The translations under genes were made by a program, and so were the position numbers. Positions 8,637 to 17,987 of a stretch of DNA of 64,000 bases are shown in pieces; the first letter of the stretch is position 1; the number at the start of each line of letters is the position of its first letter. The stretch lies in assembly GCA_963818645.1 (NCBI GenBank), contig CAWFTF010000007.1:1-64000 (forward strand), read 5' to 3'. The notes below the pieces were generated by a model, which ran no database searches, was not told where the DNA came from, and worked only from the letters and a program-made list of their open reading frames with translations. The DNA comes from Gp6-AA40 sp963818645 (GTDB lineage Bacteria; Acidobacteriota; Vicinamibacteria; Vicinamibacterales; UBA2999).

Positions 8637-9614
8637 GTGAAACCAGTAACTGACCTCGTCGTCATCCATGAACACCCCGAGTGGCAAAAGCCGCTGTTCG
8701 CGGCGCTCGACGGGAGAGGGATCGCTTACGCACCGTTCGACTTGAAGCACGCGGCATTCAGCAACATCGAAACGCCGGCGGCGAAGGTGTACTTCAATCA
8801 GGCCAGCCCCAGCGCCTATGTGCGCGGGAACACGCGCGCGGTTCCACTGGCGCTCGCATACATGCGAACGCTCGAGCGACTCGGGGCGCGCGTGCTGAAC
8901 GGCGCAGACGTCTTCGCGCTCGAGTTGAGCAAGAGCGCACAGGCGACACTGCTGCGGACGATGAACATCGATACCCCGTGGTCGATCACGTTCAACGACG
9001 CCACCGCACTTCGCGCCTACGACCATCAGATCCGCTGGCCCGCGATCCTCAAGCCCGATCAGGGCGGCAGCGGCGCTCGCATTCACGTCGTCGAATCGCT
9101 GGCGGAGGTCGAATCGATCTTCGCAGCCGATCCGTCAATCTGGCTGCCGGACAATCTCTTCCTGCTGCAGGAGTACCTGCCGCACGATTCCGAGCAGGGC
9201 ATCGTCCGCCTGGAGTTTCTTGGTGGCGAGCTGCTGTACGCGATGCGCGTGAAAACCCACGGACGCTTCAACCTGTGTCCCTCGCCGGTTTGCAATCCCG
9301 ACGACGGCGACGGCGCATGCGAGGTCCCGGCGGTGCAGGTGGCAGCGCCACCAGTCGAGTTCTACGCGTATCCCGACGTGCCGCGCGAGGCGGTCGACAC
9401 GGCTGCGCGGATCGTGCGAGCGGCGCGGCTCGATGTCGGCGGCATCGAGTATCTCGAAACGCCGGACGGACGCCGCGTGTTCTACGACATCAACGCCAAT
9501 TCCAACCTGCGCCCATCGATCGCGGCGGCGTTCGGCTTCGATCCCTTCGAGCGGGTCGTGGACTTCCTCGAGGGTGTTCTTCGCTCTTGCCTTCACGTAG
9601 GCCCGCGCGCATGA
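8637..9614 (+). CDS. ATP-grasp (RimK-like) ligase
   Basis: The start is GTG 8637. The N-terminal 95 residues form a Rossmann-like pre-ATP-grasp domain (VVIHEHPEW, IAYAPFDL, LERLGARVLNGADVFALE). The ATP-binding region follows: RWPAILKPDQGGSGARIHVV (Lys and the Gly-rich loop) and LFLLQEYLPHDSEQGIVRLE. The C-terminal metal site contains GGIEYLETPDGRRVFYDINANSN, where Glu and Asn-x-Asn bind Mg-ATP. This is the architecture of RimK/LysX-like enzymes that ligate a carboxylate to an amine. The substrate cannot be told from sequence. About 325 residues is normal for the family. Confidence 0.85.
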   Translation: MKPVTDLVVIHEHPEWQKPLFAALDGRGIAYAPFDLKHAAFSNIETPAAKVYFNQASPSAYVRGNTRAVPLALAYMRTLERLGARVLNGADVFALELSKSAQATLLRTMNIDTPWSITFNDATALRAYDHQIRWPAILKPDQGGSGARIHVVESLAEVESIFAADPSIWLPDNLFLLQEYLPHDSEQGIVRLEFLGGELLYAMRVKTHGRFNLCPSPVCNPDDGDGACEVPAVQVAAPPVEFYAYPDVPREAVDTAARIVRAARLDVGGIEYLETPDGRRVFYDINANSNLRPSIAAAFGFDPFERVVDFLEGVLRSCLHVGPRA

Positions 9615-9619
9615 TCAGG

Positions 9620-9650
9620 CCGCGCGAAGCGCGGTTCGGCTGAAGCCGGA
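9620..9650. repeat. REP-like double palindrome
   Basis: Two small hairpins are adjacent: CCGCGC-gaa-GCGCGG at 9620-9634 and CGGCT-ga-AGCCG at 9637-9648. The GGCTGAAGCC core is shared with the palindrome at 24281-24302. It lies between the ATP-grasp and amidohydrolase genes and could act as a REP element or weak terminator. Confidence 0.5.
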
Positions 9651-9668
9651 CTTCAAGGTGAGGCCTCA

Positions 9669-11370
9669 ATGACACGACGACGTTCGAGTGGCGCGATCGG
9701 AGCCATGCTGTGCGTGGCCGCAGGCGTCTTCCAGATTCTGCATATGCCGGCCGCCGCACAGGGTTCGGCGCCGGATCTCCTCTTCACCAACGGGAAGATC
9801 GTCACCGTCGACGAGCGCTTCACGATCGCTCAGGCTGTCGCCGTCACGGGCGATCGCATCGTCGCCGTCGGATCCAGCCAGGAGATCGCAAAGCTCGCCG
9901 GCCCCGGTACCAGGACCGTCGACTTGCGAGGTCGCACTGCGATCCCGGGCCTCATCGACAACCACCTGCACCTGCTGCGCGCGGGCAACACCTGGGAGCT
10001 GGAGCTTCGCTTCGACGGTATCTACTCGCGCAAGCAGGCGGTCGAGATGCTCCGCGAGCGGGCGAAGAAAGTTGGCGCTGCCGGCTGGGTCTTCAACATC
10101 GGCGGCTGGGCGACGGCACAGTTCGCTGACGACCGGAAGCCGTTCACGCGTGAAGAGCTCGATGCGATCGCGCCCGACAACCCGGTTGCGTTGCAGGAGT
10201 CTGTACTACCAGGTCTTCCTGAACAGCCGCGCGTTGAAGGAGTTCGGCATCGAGGCGGGCAAACCCGATCCGCCGGACTTCGTTCCGGGATCGATTCAGC
10301 GCGACGCCGCCGGCAAGCCCACAGGCATTATCAGGGGCGACATCGCCGCCACTCGCCCTGTCGCTGCACGGATGCCGAAGCTCGCACCGGAACGACTCGA
10401 GGCCAGCACCCTGCAGCTCGTGCAGGACGTGAATCGCGCAGGCCTCACCTCGTTTGGCGTCGCGGGCTGCGATGCAGGCGTGCTCGAGATCATGCAGCGA
10501 TGGAAGTCGCAGGGGCGCCTGCCGGTCCGCATCTTCTGCATTGGCGGCGCGGCCGCCGGCTCACCCGAACAGGTCGAGCGGTCCATCCCGCAGATCGCGA
10601 AGATGAAGCTGTTCCAGGGCGACAACTATATCGACGATGTGGTGTTCGGGGAGAGCGTGTATACGCCACTCCACGACCGGATGTTTGCCGTGGACTCGGA
10701 CCCGACGCCCGATCAACTCGCACAGTGGCGTCGCATGGCCATGGAGATTGCGAAGGCGCGGCTGCCGCTCCACGTGCACGCGGAACTGCGCAACACGATC
10801 GACGCGTTCCTCGACCAGATCGAGGCGGTCAACAAGGAGTATCCGATCCGGAACCTCCGCTGGGCGCTCGCGCACGTGAATCAGATCAACGCCTCACAAC
10901 TCGAGCGCATGAAGAAGCTGGGGATGTATGCCGCCGTGCATCCGTGGGCGGTGATCAACGGCGCGATCATGCACGAGGGATTCGGCCACGGTGCCGACGA
11001 CATGCCGCCGCTCGCGACGATTCAGCGAAGCGGCATCACGTGGGGACTCGGGAGCGACGGGACCGCCGCGAATCAGTTCCTGCCAATGACGGCACTCGCC
11101 TTTGCCGTGACCGGCAAAATGGCCGGCGGCCTGAAGGTGATCAACCAGACGATCGACCGCGAGGACGCGCTCATCGCCTACACGCGCAAGAACGCGTACT
11201 TCGTCTTCCGCGAGAACGATCTTGGTTCGATTCAGGCGGGAAAGCTCGCCGATCTCGTCGTCCTCGATCGCGACTACCTGACGGTCCCGGCCGATCAGAT
11301 CAAGGACATCAAGCCGGTGATGACTGTCGTCGGAGGAAAGGTCGTCTACGAAGTAGGCAGTAAGCAGTAG
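9669..11370 (+). CDS. YtcJ-like metal-dependent amidohydrolase, one frameshift
   Basis: The N-terminal frame from ATG 9669 encodes a signal peptide and the start of an amidohydrolase-3 protein (LLFTNGKIVTVDERF, TVDLRGRTAIPGLIDNHLHLL with the His-x-His metal site). One extra base near 10202 breaks the frame. The next frame continues seamlessly with YYQVFLNSRALKEFGIEAGKP to the stop at 11368-11370. Further metal ligands are likely in LPLHVHAELR, RWALAHVNQ and WGLGSDGTAAN. The C-terminus AGKLADLVVLDRDYL closes the beta-sandwich. The last residues (GSKQ) come from the repeat array at 11353. Family members hydrolyse amides or similar bonds; the substrate is unknown. About 566 residues. Confidence 0.85.
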
Positions 11371-11420
11371 GCGGTAGGCGGACTCAGATTGGGAGTTGGG
11401 AGTTGGCAACTTGGGAGTTG
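11353..11420. repeat. Two adjoining heptamer arrays (GTAGGCA and GGGAGTT)
   Basis: GTAGGCA-type units at 11353-11380 are followed by GGGAGTT units at 11390-11420. The second ends just before the ribosome-binding site of the cytochrome gene. Two unrelated families sitting side by side is notable. Confidence 0.8.
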
Positions 11421-11434
11421 CCTGAGAGGTCCCT

Positions 11435-12232
11435 ATGACATGGCGCATGTTCTGTGTCGTCGCCGTATGGTTCATCGTTGCCGGTACGTGGACACAGGCG
11501 CAGGCTCCGGCAACGAAGAATCCACTCGAGGGTGAGCAGGCAGCCATCAGAAGCGGAATGGGATTGTTCCGCGCGCGCTGTGCCGACTGCCACGGGATGG
11601 ACGCGCATGGCGTCCGCGGACCGGATATCACGCAGGTGTGGGCCTCGGGCCGAACCGACGAAGGCCTGTTCACGACGATCAAGAACGGAATCGCCGGCAC
11701 TGAGATGCCGGCGCAACCGCGGCTTTTCGATCACGAGACGTGGCAGATCCTCGCGTATCTCCGGACGCTGGCGGCATCGAACCGGCCGGAACCGCCACGC
11801 GGTGATGCCGAGAACGGCAAGAAGGTCTATCAGGCCAATTGCGTGAGCTGTCACCGCGTCAACGGCGCTGGTGGACGACTGGGCCCGGACCTGTCGCGGA
11901 TCGGCGCGGCGCGATCGCGTGAGGTGCTCGAGCTGCGCATCCGCGGGGGCGTTGAGGGATTCCTGCCAGGCTACGAGCCGGTGACGCTGACTCCGGCAAC
12001 CGGCACTGCCGTCGTCGGCGTGAAGAAGAACGAGGACCTCTTCTCGGTCCAGATCATGGACTCGCGCGAGCGGATCCAGGGCTACGACAAGTCATCGCTC
12101 AAGGAGCTTCAGGACAACCCACGTTCGGCCATGCCCGCGTTCGGATCCAATCGAATCAGTGAGAAGGAGCTCGACGATCTGATCCGATATCTTCAGACGC
12201 TGCGCGGTTTCGATCCCTCTGTCATCCAGTAG
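11435..12232 (+). CDS. Di-haem cytochrome c
   Basis: A signal peptide (MTWRMFCVVAVWFIVAGTW...) precedes two c-type domains. Haem sites are CADCHGMD (near residue 49) and CVSCHRVNG (near residue 139). Axial methionine candidates are TEMPAQP for the first domain and SAMPAFG for the second, and both sit in the usual C-terminal helix context (ELDDLIRYLQTL). The gene starts at ATG 11435 behind a GAGAGG ribosome-binding site and is 13 bp from the PQQ dehydrogenase, so it is very probably the periplasmic electron acceptor of that enzyme. The region between the domains (TPATGTAVVGVKKNEDLFSV) resembles an inserted small beta domain, as seen in cytochromes linked to PQQ enzymes. Confidence 0.9.
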   Translation: MTWRMFCVVAVWFIVAGTWTQAQAPATKNPLEGEQAAIRSGMGLFRARCADCHGMDAHGVRGPDITQVWASGRTDEGLFTTIKNGIAGTEMPAQPRLFDHETWQILAYLRTLAASNRPEPPRGDAENGKKVYQANCVSCHRVNGAGGRLGPDLSRIGAARSREVLELRIRGGVEGFLPGYEPVTLTPATGTAVVGVKKNEDLFSVQIMDSRERIQGYDKSSLKELQDNPRSAMPAFGSNRISEKELDDLIRYLQTLRGFDPSVIQ

Positions 12233-12245
12233 CGAGGAACACGTC

Positions 12246-13865
12246 ATGACGCGACTTGCGCTTCCGCTCGTGCTCCTGGGCACTGCACTCCTCTCGGCAC
12301 AGCAGGCCACTCCTCCCGGACTCGTGACCACGCAGGAGATCGCGGAAGGGCTTCCCCAGGACGGCTCGCGCTGGGTCACGTTTGGCGGCAGCTACACCAA
12401 CCAGCGGCACAGTCCGCTCACGCAAATCACGCCCGCCAACGTCAAAGGACTGGTGTCGCAGTGGACGTTCCAAAGCGGCACGCTCGGCAACTTCGAGACG
12501 ACGCCTCTGCTCAGAGACAACATCCTCTACGTCACGGGGCCGCAGAACGTGGCGTGGGCGCTCGACGCGAGAACCGGGCGTCAGATCTGGCGCTACCGCC
12601 GTGAGCTGCCGTCGGATCTCACCGCGTGCTGCGGTCTCGTCAACCGCGGCTTCGCGATGCTCGGCGACAAGCTGTTCATGGTGACGCTCGATGCGCACCT
12701 GCTCGCGCTCGACATGCGCACCGGCAATATCGTGTGGGACGCCACCCTCGAGCAATACAAGAACGGCTACGCCGCGACGATCGCGCCGATCGTCGTCAAG
12801 GACAAGGTCATCGTCGGTGCCGCCGGCGGTGAGTTTGGCATCCGCGGTTTCATCGATGCGTACGAGGCGAACACGGGCAAGCGCGCGTGGCGCTTTTACA
12901 CGATTCCAGCCCCGGGCGAGCCGGGCAACGACACCTGGGCCGGCGATTCCTGGAAGACCGGCGGCGCCGGCGTATGGGTCACCGGCGCGTACGATCCTGA
13001 GTTGAACCTGCTCTACTACGGCACCGGAAACCCCGGCCCCGACTATCACAGTGAGAGCCGGCTGGGAGACAACCTCTACGCTGCCTCACTCGTGGCACTC
13101 GACGCGGACAGCGGCACGATTCGCTGGCACTACCAGTTCACGCCACACGACGTGCACGACTGGGACGCAACGGAGGTTCCGATCCTCGCGGACATCACGA
13201 TCTCCGGGCAACCGCGCAAGGTGCTGATGTTTGCGAACAGGAACGGCTTCTACTACACGCTCGATCGCACGAATGGACGCCTCATCCTCGCGAAGCCGTT
13301 CGTGCAGACGACATGGTCGAAAGAGATCGGACGAGACGGCCGGCCAATGCTGGAAGCGGGTCACACACCGGACGAGACCGGAGAGATCACGTGCCCGGAC
13401 ATCACCGGCGGCACCAACTTCTGGCCGACAACGTTCGATCCATCCACACGCACGTTCTTCGTCAACGCGCGTGAAGCGTGCATGACCTTCTACTCGTGGA
13501 AGCCGGACTACAAGGCGGGCGAACGCTTCACGGGTGGCGCCGGCCAGCGGTATACGAGCACGACGATGCCCGTGTATGGAGCGTTACGTGCGATCGATCC
13601 GGCCACCGGTGAGCGGAAGTGGGAGTTCAAATATCTGCGCCCGTCGACGGCGGGACTGCTGACGACCGCGTCCGGCCTGATCTTCAGCGGTGACAACGAC
13701 GGCAACCTGCTGGCGCTCGACTCACGCAACGGCACGCTGCTCTGGCGATACCAGATGGGCGCCAACCTGCACGGCACGTCGGCGATCACCTACATGATCG
13801 ATGGCCGTCAGCACGTGCTCGTGCCCGCGGGCACGACGCTGACCGCGTGGGCGCTGCCTCGATGA
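12246..13865 (+). CDS. PQQ-dependent (alcohol-type) dehydrogenase
   Basis: The 539-residue protein is an eight-bladed PQQ propeller with a short signal peptide. Blade motifs such as WALDARTGRQIWRYR, LLALDMRTGNIVWD and LVALDADSGTIRWHYQFTPHD are evident. The vicinal-cysteine pair that stacks on PQQ is present in TACCGLVNRG. The segment SWKTGGAGVWVTGAYDPELN with YGTGNPGPDYH matches the Ca/PQQ-site region of alcohol dehydrogenases. The catalytic Asp candidate is in HDVHDWDATEVPIL. It oxidises alcohols or aldehydes in the periplasm and passes electrons to the cytochrome encoded just upstream. PQQ synthesis genes are not in this window. Confidence 0.9.
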   Translation: MTRLALPLVLLGTALLSAQQATPPGLVTTQEIAEGLPQDGSRWVTFGGSYTNQRHSPLTQITPANVKGLVSQWTFQSGTLGNFETTPLLRDNILYVTGPQNVAWALDARTGRQIWRYRRELPSDLTACCGLVNRGFAMLGDKLFMVTLDAHLLALDMRTGNIVWDATLEQYKNGYAATIAPIVVKDKVIVGAAGGEFGIRGFIDAYEANTGKRAWRFYTIPAPGEPGNDTWAGDSWKTGGAGVWVTGAYDPELNLLYYGTGNPGPDYHSESRLGDNLYAASLVALDADSGTIRWHYQFTPHDVHDWDATEVPILADITISGQPRKVLMFANRNGFYYTLDRTNGRLILAKPFVQTTWSKEIGRDGRPMLEAGHTPDETGEITCPDITGGTNFWPTTFDPSTRTFFVNAREACMTFYSWKPDYKAGERFTGGAGQRYTSTTMPVYGALRAIDPATGERKWEFKYLRPSTAGLLTTASGLIFSGDNDGNLLALDSRNGTLLWRYQMGANLHGTSAITYMIDGRQHVLVPAGTTLTAWALPR

Positions 13866-13928
13866 CGCCACTCAACCGCCGGAGCGATGGCACAATCGGC
13901 CGGCGCGACGCCGGGCAGTCGCACGACT

Positions 13929-14921
13929 TCATCGTTTCGAAGACCGGCTGGAAGACGTCGCGCGTCTCGCCGTGACACGCCGCCGGGCCTTGCTCGGCGC
14001 GGATCGAATCACTGACTTTGGCGCGCCGCCCACGTGCAGCTCCATTCGCTCGCAATAGAGGCCCGCGCTCACCGTCGCCATGCGATCCGAGTTCGCCTCC
14101 GTCTTATCCGACCCGATCTGGAAGATGCCAAGGCCGAACAGGTCGATTCTCATGAGCTCGTCCGCAAGGTTCGCGGAGAGCAACGCGATCGACCCATTCT
14201 TCTCCTTCGCGTCGTCGTTGTTCCCTTTGATCGCGAAGTCGTCGAACCAGTCGAACCAGGTCTGGGCGGACGACTCCAGCAGGGAGATGGTCAGGTTTGG
14301 AAATTCCAGCTTGGTGGGCTCGCGCAGGTAGTCGCGTGCATTGCCAACGTCTTCAGTCGCCACTGACTGCTTGACCGTGAACGACTCCACGGCGCTCACC
14401 TTGGAGCAGTCCAGGCCGTCGATCGTCACGCGGAAGTTGGACGCGAGCCACAGCTTCTGTCCAGCCTTTGCCGGCCCCACGACCTTGCCCGACGCCTTGG
14501 TGTTTCGCGTGTACTCCGGTGCGAACGTCACCGTCAGGTAGGCCGGTTCTTTCGACGCGCCATCCAGCGCCGGGATCGTCGTCGCGGTGATGAGAGCATG
14601 AGAGAACTCGTGTTGACCGACCGCCACGAGGTTCTGGTCCGCGAGGATGATCGCGCCGTCCTTGCTCAGCGCCTTGCCTGTCCACGACGCGTTGATCCAG
14701 TCGTACAGGTCGTTCGTCATCGACATCCCGAACTGCACCACGAACGGTTTGTAGCTGATTTGCCCGAGATGCTTCTTCGAAAGATGTGACGAGCCCACCG
14801 GCTCCGAGACGACTTCAGCGACGGCCGCGCCGCCGTCCAGTGATTTCAGAAACCCTGTCTTGACGCCATCGAGGACCAACTGAAAGTTACCGGCGACGTA
14901 GCTGCGAGTGACAACGGGCAT
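13929..14921 (-). CDS. T4-type tail-tube (gp19-like) protein
   Basis: Residues 1-150 (VTRSYVAGNFQLVLDGVKTGF, KHLGQISYKPFVVQFGMSM, LYDWINASWTGKALSKDGAI) resemble T4-like phage tail-tube proteins, which also form the inner tube of contractile injection systems. The C-terminal half repeats a related pattern (FRVTIDGLDCSKVSAVESFTV, KLEFPNLTISLLESS, TWFDWFDDFAIKG), so the protein looks like two tube-type domains in tandem. The final 35 residues are Arg/Ser-rich and may be out of frame. No sheath, baseplate or spike gene is visible nearby, so it stands alone apart from one small gene upstream. Structural resemblance is my reading; function is not shown. Confidence 0.65.
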   Translation of the reverse strand: MPVVTRSYVAGNFQLVLDGVKTGFLKSLDGGAAVAEVVSEPVGSSHLSKKHLGQISYKPFVVQFGMSMTNDLYDWINASWTGKALSKDGAIILADQNLVAVGQHEFSHALITATTIPALDGASKEPAYLTVTFAPEYTRNTKASGKVVGPAKAGQKLWLASNFRVTIDGLDCSKVSAVESFTVKQSVATEDVGNARDYLREPTKLEFPNLTISLLESSAQTWFDWFDDFAIKGNNDDAKEKNGSIALLSANLADELMRIDLFGLGIFQIGSDKTEANSDRMATVSAGLYCERMELHVGGAPKSVIRSAPSKARRRVTARRATSSSRSSKR

Positions 14922-14942
14922 GACGTGTCCTTTCCACGAGGT

Positions 14943-15153
14943 CTAGCGGAACAGGGGAAAGCGACGTCCCCACTCGAGCCAACAGATGGGGCGGTTCAGT
15001 TTCGAGTCAGAAGCGGTGGGCAACACGACGGCATTGTCGCAGAACACGTCACCGAAAACCGTGAACGAGGCGACGATAGCACTCAGGAACTTCACGTGGG
15101 TGGGTTTTCCCGCCCATGCCGCCACGTCTTTCAAGGTGACTGGAGGTCGTCAT
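14943..15153 (-). CDS. Small hypothetical protein upstream of tail-tube-like gene
   Basis: An ATG at 15153 (MTT...) joined by a one-base shift to PVTLKDVAAWAGKPTHVKF gives about 70 residues ending RRFPLFR at TAG 14943. Without the shift, a TTG near 15134 must be used. The short protein has one mildly hydrophobic stretch (FLSAIVASFTVFGDVFCDNA). It is 21 bp upstream of the tail-tube-like gene on the same strand, so it may be its operon partner. I do not recognise it. It is the only coding candidate in the 330-bp interval 14922-15249. Confidence 0.35.
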
Positions 15154-15249
15154 GCGTGCTCAAGCAGCAATCGTCATCGTCGCACAGGGGTTTGGCCGGA
15201 TGCGACGGCGTAGGCTTTCGCGCGGCGTGACCCGAGTGGAGCATCTCAT

Positions 15250-16212
15250 TTGAAGGCCGCCGTCTATCGCCGTTACGGGCCGCCGGACGTCATTCGCATC
15301 GAGGACGTACCCACACCCGATCCAGGCCGCAACGAGTTGCTCGTCAGAGTGCGGGCGGCATCGGTCAGCGCTGGTGATGCGCGTTTGCGCAGTGCACGCG
15401 TCCCGCCTGGATTTGGCCTGGTGATGCGCCTCGCCTTCGGCATCACCGGCCCGCGCAAACCGATCCTCGGCTGGGACTTCGCAGGCGAGGTCGCCGCAGT
15501 CGGTTCATTGGTCTCCGGCTTTGCACCCGGCGACAGAGTGTTCGGCGCGCGCATGGGATCTCACGCCGAGTACGTCACGGTGTCCACAAACAGCGTCGCG
15601 GCGATGCCACGCAATCTGACATTCGAGGACGCCACCGCCCTCGTGTTCGGCGGCATGACGAGCCTGATCTTTCTGAGAGACAAGGCGAAGATTCAACCGG
15701 GCGAGCGGGTGCTCATCAACGGCGCATCAGGCGCGGTGGGTACCGCCGCGGTGCAGCTGGCGAAACACTTCGGCGCAGTAGTGACTGGTGTCTGCAGTGC
15801 GAGCAACGCGGAGCTTGTGAGGTCGCTCGGCGCTGCGCGTGTGATCGATTACGCAAAACAGGACTTCACACAAAGCGGCGAGACCTACGACATCATCTTC
15901 GACGCGGTTGGCAACTGCACCTTCGCGCGCTGCGAACGCGCGCTCTCACCGGGCGGCCGCCTGCTGCTGGTGGTGTCCGGTCTGGGTCAGACGTTCGGCG
16001 CAATGCTGCGCCCGTCGCGAGCCGGACGGAAGGTGCTCGCCGGAGTCGGCGCCACGCGCGCCGAAGACCTGCGCTTTCTGGGAAGCCTCGCCGAGTCCGG
16101 CGCCTTCAAGCCTGTGGTCGATCGAAGCTACCCATTCGCGCGCATCGCAGATGCTCACGCACATGTCGATACGGGACACAAGAGGGGCAACGTCGTGATC
16201 GCTCTCCCGTGA
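15250..16212 (+). CDS. Zinc-less MDR oxidoreductase (quinone-reductase-like)
   Basis: A TTG start at 15250 gives a 320-residue medium-chain dehydrogenase/reductase. MKAAVYRRYGPPDVIRIEDV and the GWDFAGEVAAVG catalytic-domain core come first. The NADPH-binding Rossmann fold follows (GERVLINGASGAVGTAAVQLAKHFGA). The zinc-ligand Cys/His pattern of true alcohol dehydrogenases is missing, which points to a quinone reductase or enoyl reductase type. The C-terminal helix region (VDRSYPFARIADAHAHVDTGHKRGNVVI) is typical. The gene is isolated, so the substrate is unknown. Confidence 0.9.
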   Translation: MKAAVYRRYGPPDVIRIEDVPTPDPGRNELLVRVRAASVSAGDARLRSARVPPGFGLVMRLAFGITGPRKPILGWDFAGEVAAVGSLVSGFAPGDRVFGARMGSHAEYVTVSTNSVAAMPRNLTFEDATALVFGGMTSLIFLRDKAKIQPGERVLINGASGAVGTAAVQLAKHFGAVVTGVCSASNAELVRSLGAARVIDYAKQDFTQSGETYDIIFDAVGNCTFARCERALSPGGRLLLVVSGLGQTFGAMLRPSRAGRKVLAGVGATRAEDLRFLGSLAESGAFKPVVDRSYPFARIADAHAHVDTGHKRGNVVIALP

Positions 16213-16248
16213 GAGTGGCTCTCGCACCTCGCTTTGCGGATACCAGAG

Positions 16249-16407
16249 TCATTGTCGTCCCCGGCGCCGATCGGCCCAGTGCAACCATGCACCCACGCAG
16301 ACGAGCGCGATGCCGGCATAAAGGATGGCGTGACAGATGAGATGCACGAGGCGCTCATAGCGAAGCGGCCCCGCGACGCAGAGAATCTCTCCACCAAAGA
16401 TGCACAC
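16249..16407 (-). CDS. Short membrane protein, possibly 5'-truncated by an indel
   Basis: From GTG 16407 the frame encodes FGGEILCVAGPLRYERLVH and then ILYAGIALVCVGAWLHWADRR, ending at TGA 16249. The two hydrophobic parts look like real transmembrane sequence rather than chance, and codon use fits the minus strand. An in-frame TGA lies just upstream, so either this is a complete 52-residue protein or the first half was lost to an indel. No family recognised. The rest of the interval 16213-16504 shows nothing else. Confidence 0.35.
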   Translation of the reverse strand: MCIFGGEILCVAGPLRYERLVHLICHAILYAGIALVCVGAWLHWADRRRGRQ

Positions 16408-16504
16408 GACGCCCGCTCACGCGAGCTTGACCGGCATGGGTGATCGGGTCAACGACCACGATCTTGAAACGCTGGCGAACCAACTGGTGCTCCTGCGTCG
16501 CTGA

Positions 16505-17053
16505 TCACGACGCCGCGGTCACCGTCTGTCGAATCCGGTTCAACTGATTCAGATGCAGGATGTCGTGCCCGGCATAGAGGTTTCGCATGTGGCCCAGGCT
16601 TTCCTCACCGCGCTCGTTGTGAACGCCGACCCGGAGGAGGTCCGCAGGAGTCAGGTTCTGCCACAGCCGAAGATTCGAACGGCGCAACACGGTGAATTGT
16701 TCGAGCGCATTGCGGACATCGACCTCACGATAGCGAAGGCGATCCGTCCAGAGATCCTGGTCGTAGCCGATGATCGTTGGACGATCGTGCGCGAGGACCA
16801 TCCGCAGTCGGACACCCCCGACGAGCTCTGAGTCCGCGAGGTGCGCAAACACGTCACGGATCGCCCACTTGCCCGGCGCCTCGGGAACGGCGAGGATCTG
16901 CGCGGGCACGGTAGCGAGGAACTGCTCGAGCGCCGTCGGCGTATTCCGCAGGACCTCGAGAGGATCCTGGTTGGCGAGTAATCCGAGCAGTCCGGCGACG
17001 TAGACCTCGGTCTCGGCTGGTGTCGATGATGCAGCGTTGGTGTAGATGCTCAT
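16505..17053 (-). CDS. DinB-family protein
   Basis: The start is set at ATG 17053 (MSIYTNAAS), because upstream codons are antisense to the divergent gene. The 182-residue protein is a DinB/YfiT-like four-helix bundle. The first metal His is likely in IRDVFAHLADSELVGGVRLR, and the last pair lies in AGHDILHLNQLNRIR near the C-terminus. Bundle residues ALEQFLATVPAQILAVPEAPGKWAI are typical (a Pro/Gly-Lys-Trp turn before helix 2). Family members are metal-binding enzymes, often thiol-dependent transferases. A second DinB-like gene occurs at 51813. Confidence 0.85.
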   Translation of the reverse strand: MSIYTNAASSTPAETEVYVAGLLGLLANQDPLEVLRNTPTALEQFLATVPAQILAVPEAPGKWAIRDVFAHLADSELVGGVRLRMVLAHDRPTIIGYDQDLWTDRLRYREVDVRNALEQFTVLRRSNLRLWQNLTPADLLRVGVHNERGEESLGHMRNLYAGHDILHLNQLNRIRQTVTAAS

Positions 17054-17108
17054 GCCGTATCCTTCTGGGGTCATGCTATCGCAGGGTATGAACGACGGAG
17101 ATGTGACG

Positions 17109-17895
17109 ATGACATCTGATCGGTGGCGAATGGGACGGCCGCGCGTAGCTGCGGCGCTCGTGCTGGGGATCGCGTTGATGCAGTCAGCGGTTGCAAGCGC
17201 TGAGCGCATCACGGTGCTGTGCTCCAACGGATTCAAGGCGGTGCTGCAGGAAGTGGCGCCGCAGTTCGAGAAGGCAACGAAGCATGAGGTCGCCATCAGC
17301 TACAGCGTGTCGGCGGAGCTGAGACGACGAATCGAAGGCGGCGAGCGTTTCGACGTCGCGATCCTGACACCTGGCCTCATGGACGAGATGATCAAAGGCG
17401 GGCACATCTCTGCCAAGTCCCGCGCCGTGCTCGCGCGCTCGCCCGATGGCAATCGCCATTCGCCGAGGTGCGCCGAAGCCCGACGTGCGTACCGTTGACG
17501 CGCTGAAAGCGTCGCTGCTCGCTTCGAAGTCGATTGCCTTCGCGAAGGAGGGCTCCGGCGGTGTGTATCTGATGGGGCTTCTCAAGCGGCTCGGCCTCAT
17601 CGAGCAGATGACGCCGAAGTTCAAACCCGTCACAACCGGCGACGACGTGAGCCAGGCGGTGTCGCGCGGCGAGGCAGAGTTGGGCGTGCTGCCGTTGAGC
17701 GAGATCCTGCCGGTGCCGGGAGTCGAGCTGGCCGGCACCTTCCCGGCGGACGTCCAGGACTACACGGTGATGGTCGGCGGCGTCAGCGTCTCGGCCGACC
17801 AGAGGACCGCAGTGAAGGCGCTCATGGCGTTTCTGACCTCGTCAGGCATCAATCCCGTGATCGAAAAGAAGGGAATGGAGCGGGGCAAGAGGTAG
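17109..17895 (+). CDS. ModA-like periplasmic substrate-binding protein, one frameshift
   Basis: I choose ATG 17109, preceded by GGAG at about 9 bp. A signal peptide (RVAAALVLGIALMQSAVASA) leads to ITVLCSNGFKAVLQEVAPQFE, the standard opening of molybdate-type binding proteins. After KSRAVLARSP a one-base shift near 17440 moves to MAIAIRRGAPKPDVRTVDALK, and the rest follows without gaps (FAKEGSGGVYLMGLLKRLGL, GEAELGVLPLSEILPVPGVE). The cluster has no ABC permease or ATPase. Such stand-alone ModA-like proteins are frequent in this phylum, and the ligand need not be molybdate. The C-terminus (KKGMERGKR) runs up to the repeat array at 17892. Confidence 0.8.
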
Positions 17896-17950
17896 GCAGT
17901 AGGCAGTAGGCGGAGGCAGCAAGCGGTAGGCAGTAGACCGTAGACAGTGG
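17892..17950. repeat. GTAGGCA heptamer array
   Basis: About eight degenerate units (GTAGGCA, GTAGACC, GCAAGCG and similar) sit between the ModA-like gene stop and the DUF1592-type gene, abutting the stop codon. Confidence 0.85.
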
Positions 17951-17987
17951 CACAATTGGCCCGGCTCATAAGGGGGTCTGGAGGGCG

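Noticed and set aside
13929..15153. Prophage
   Set aside because: Only one tail-tube-like gene is present, without integrase, capsid, terminase, lysis genes or att repeats.
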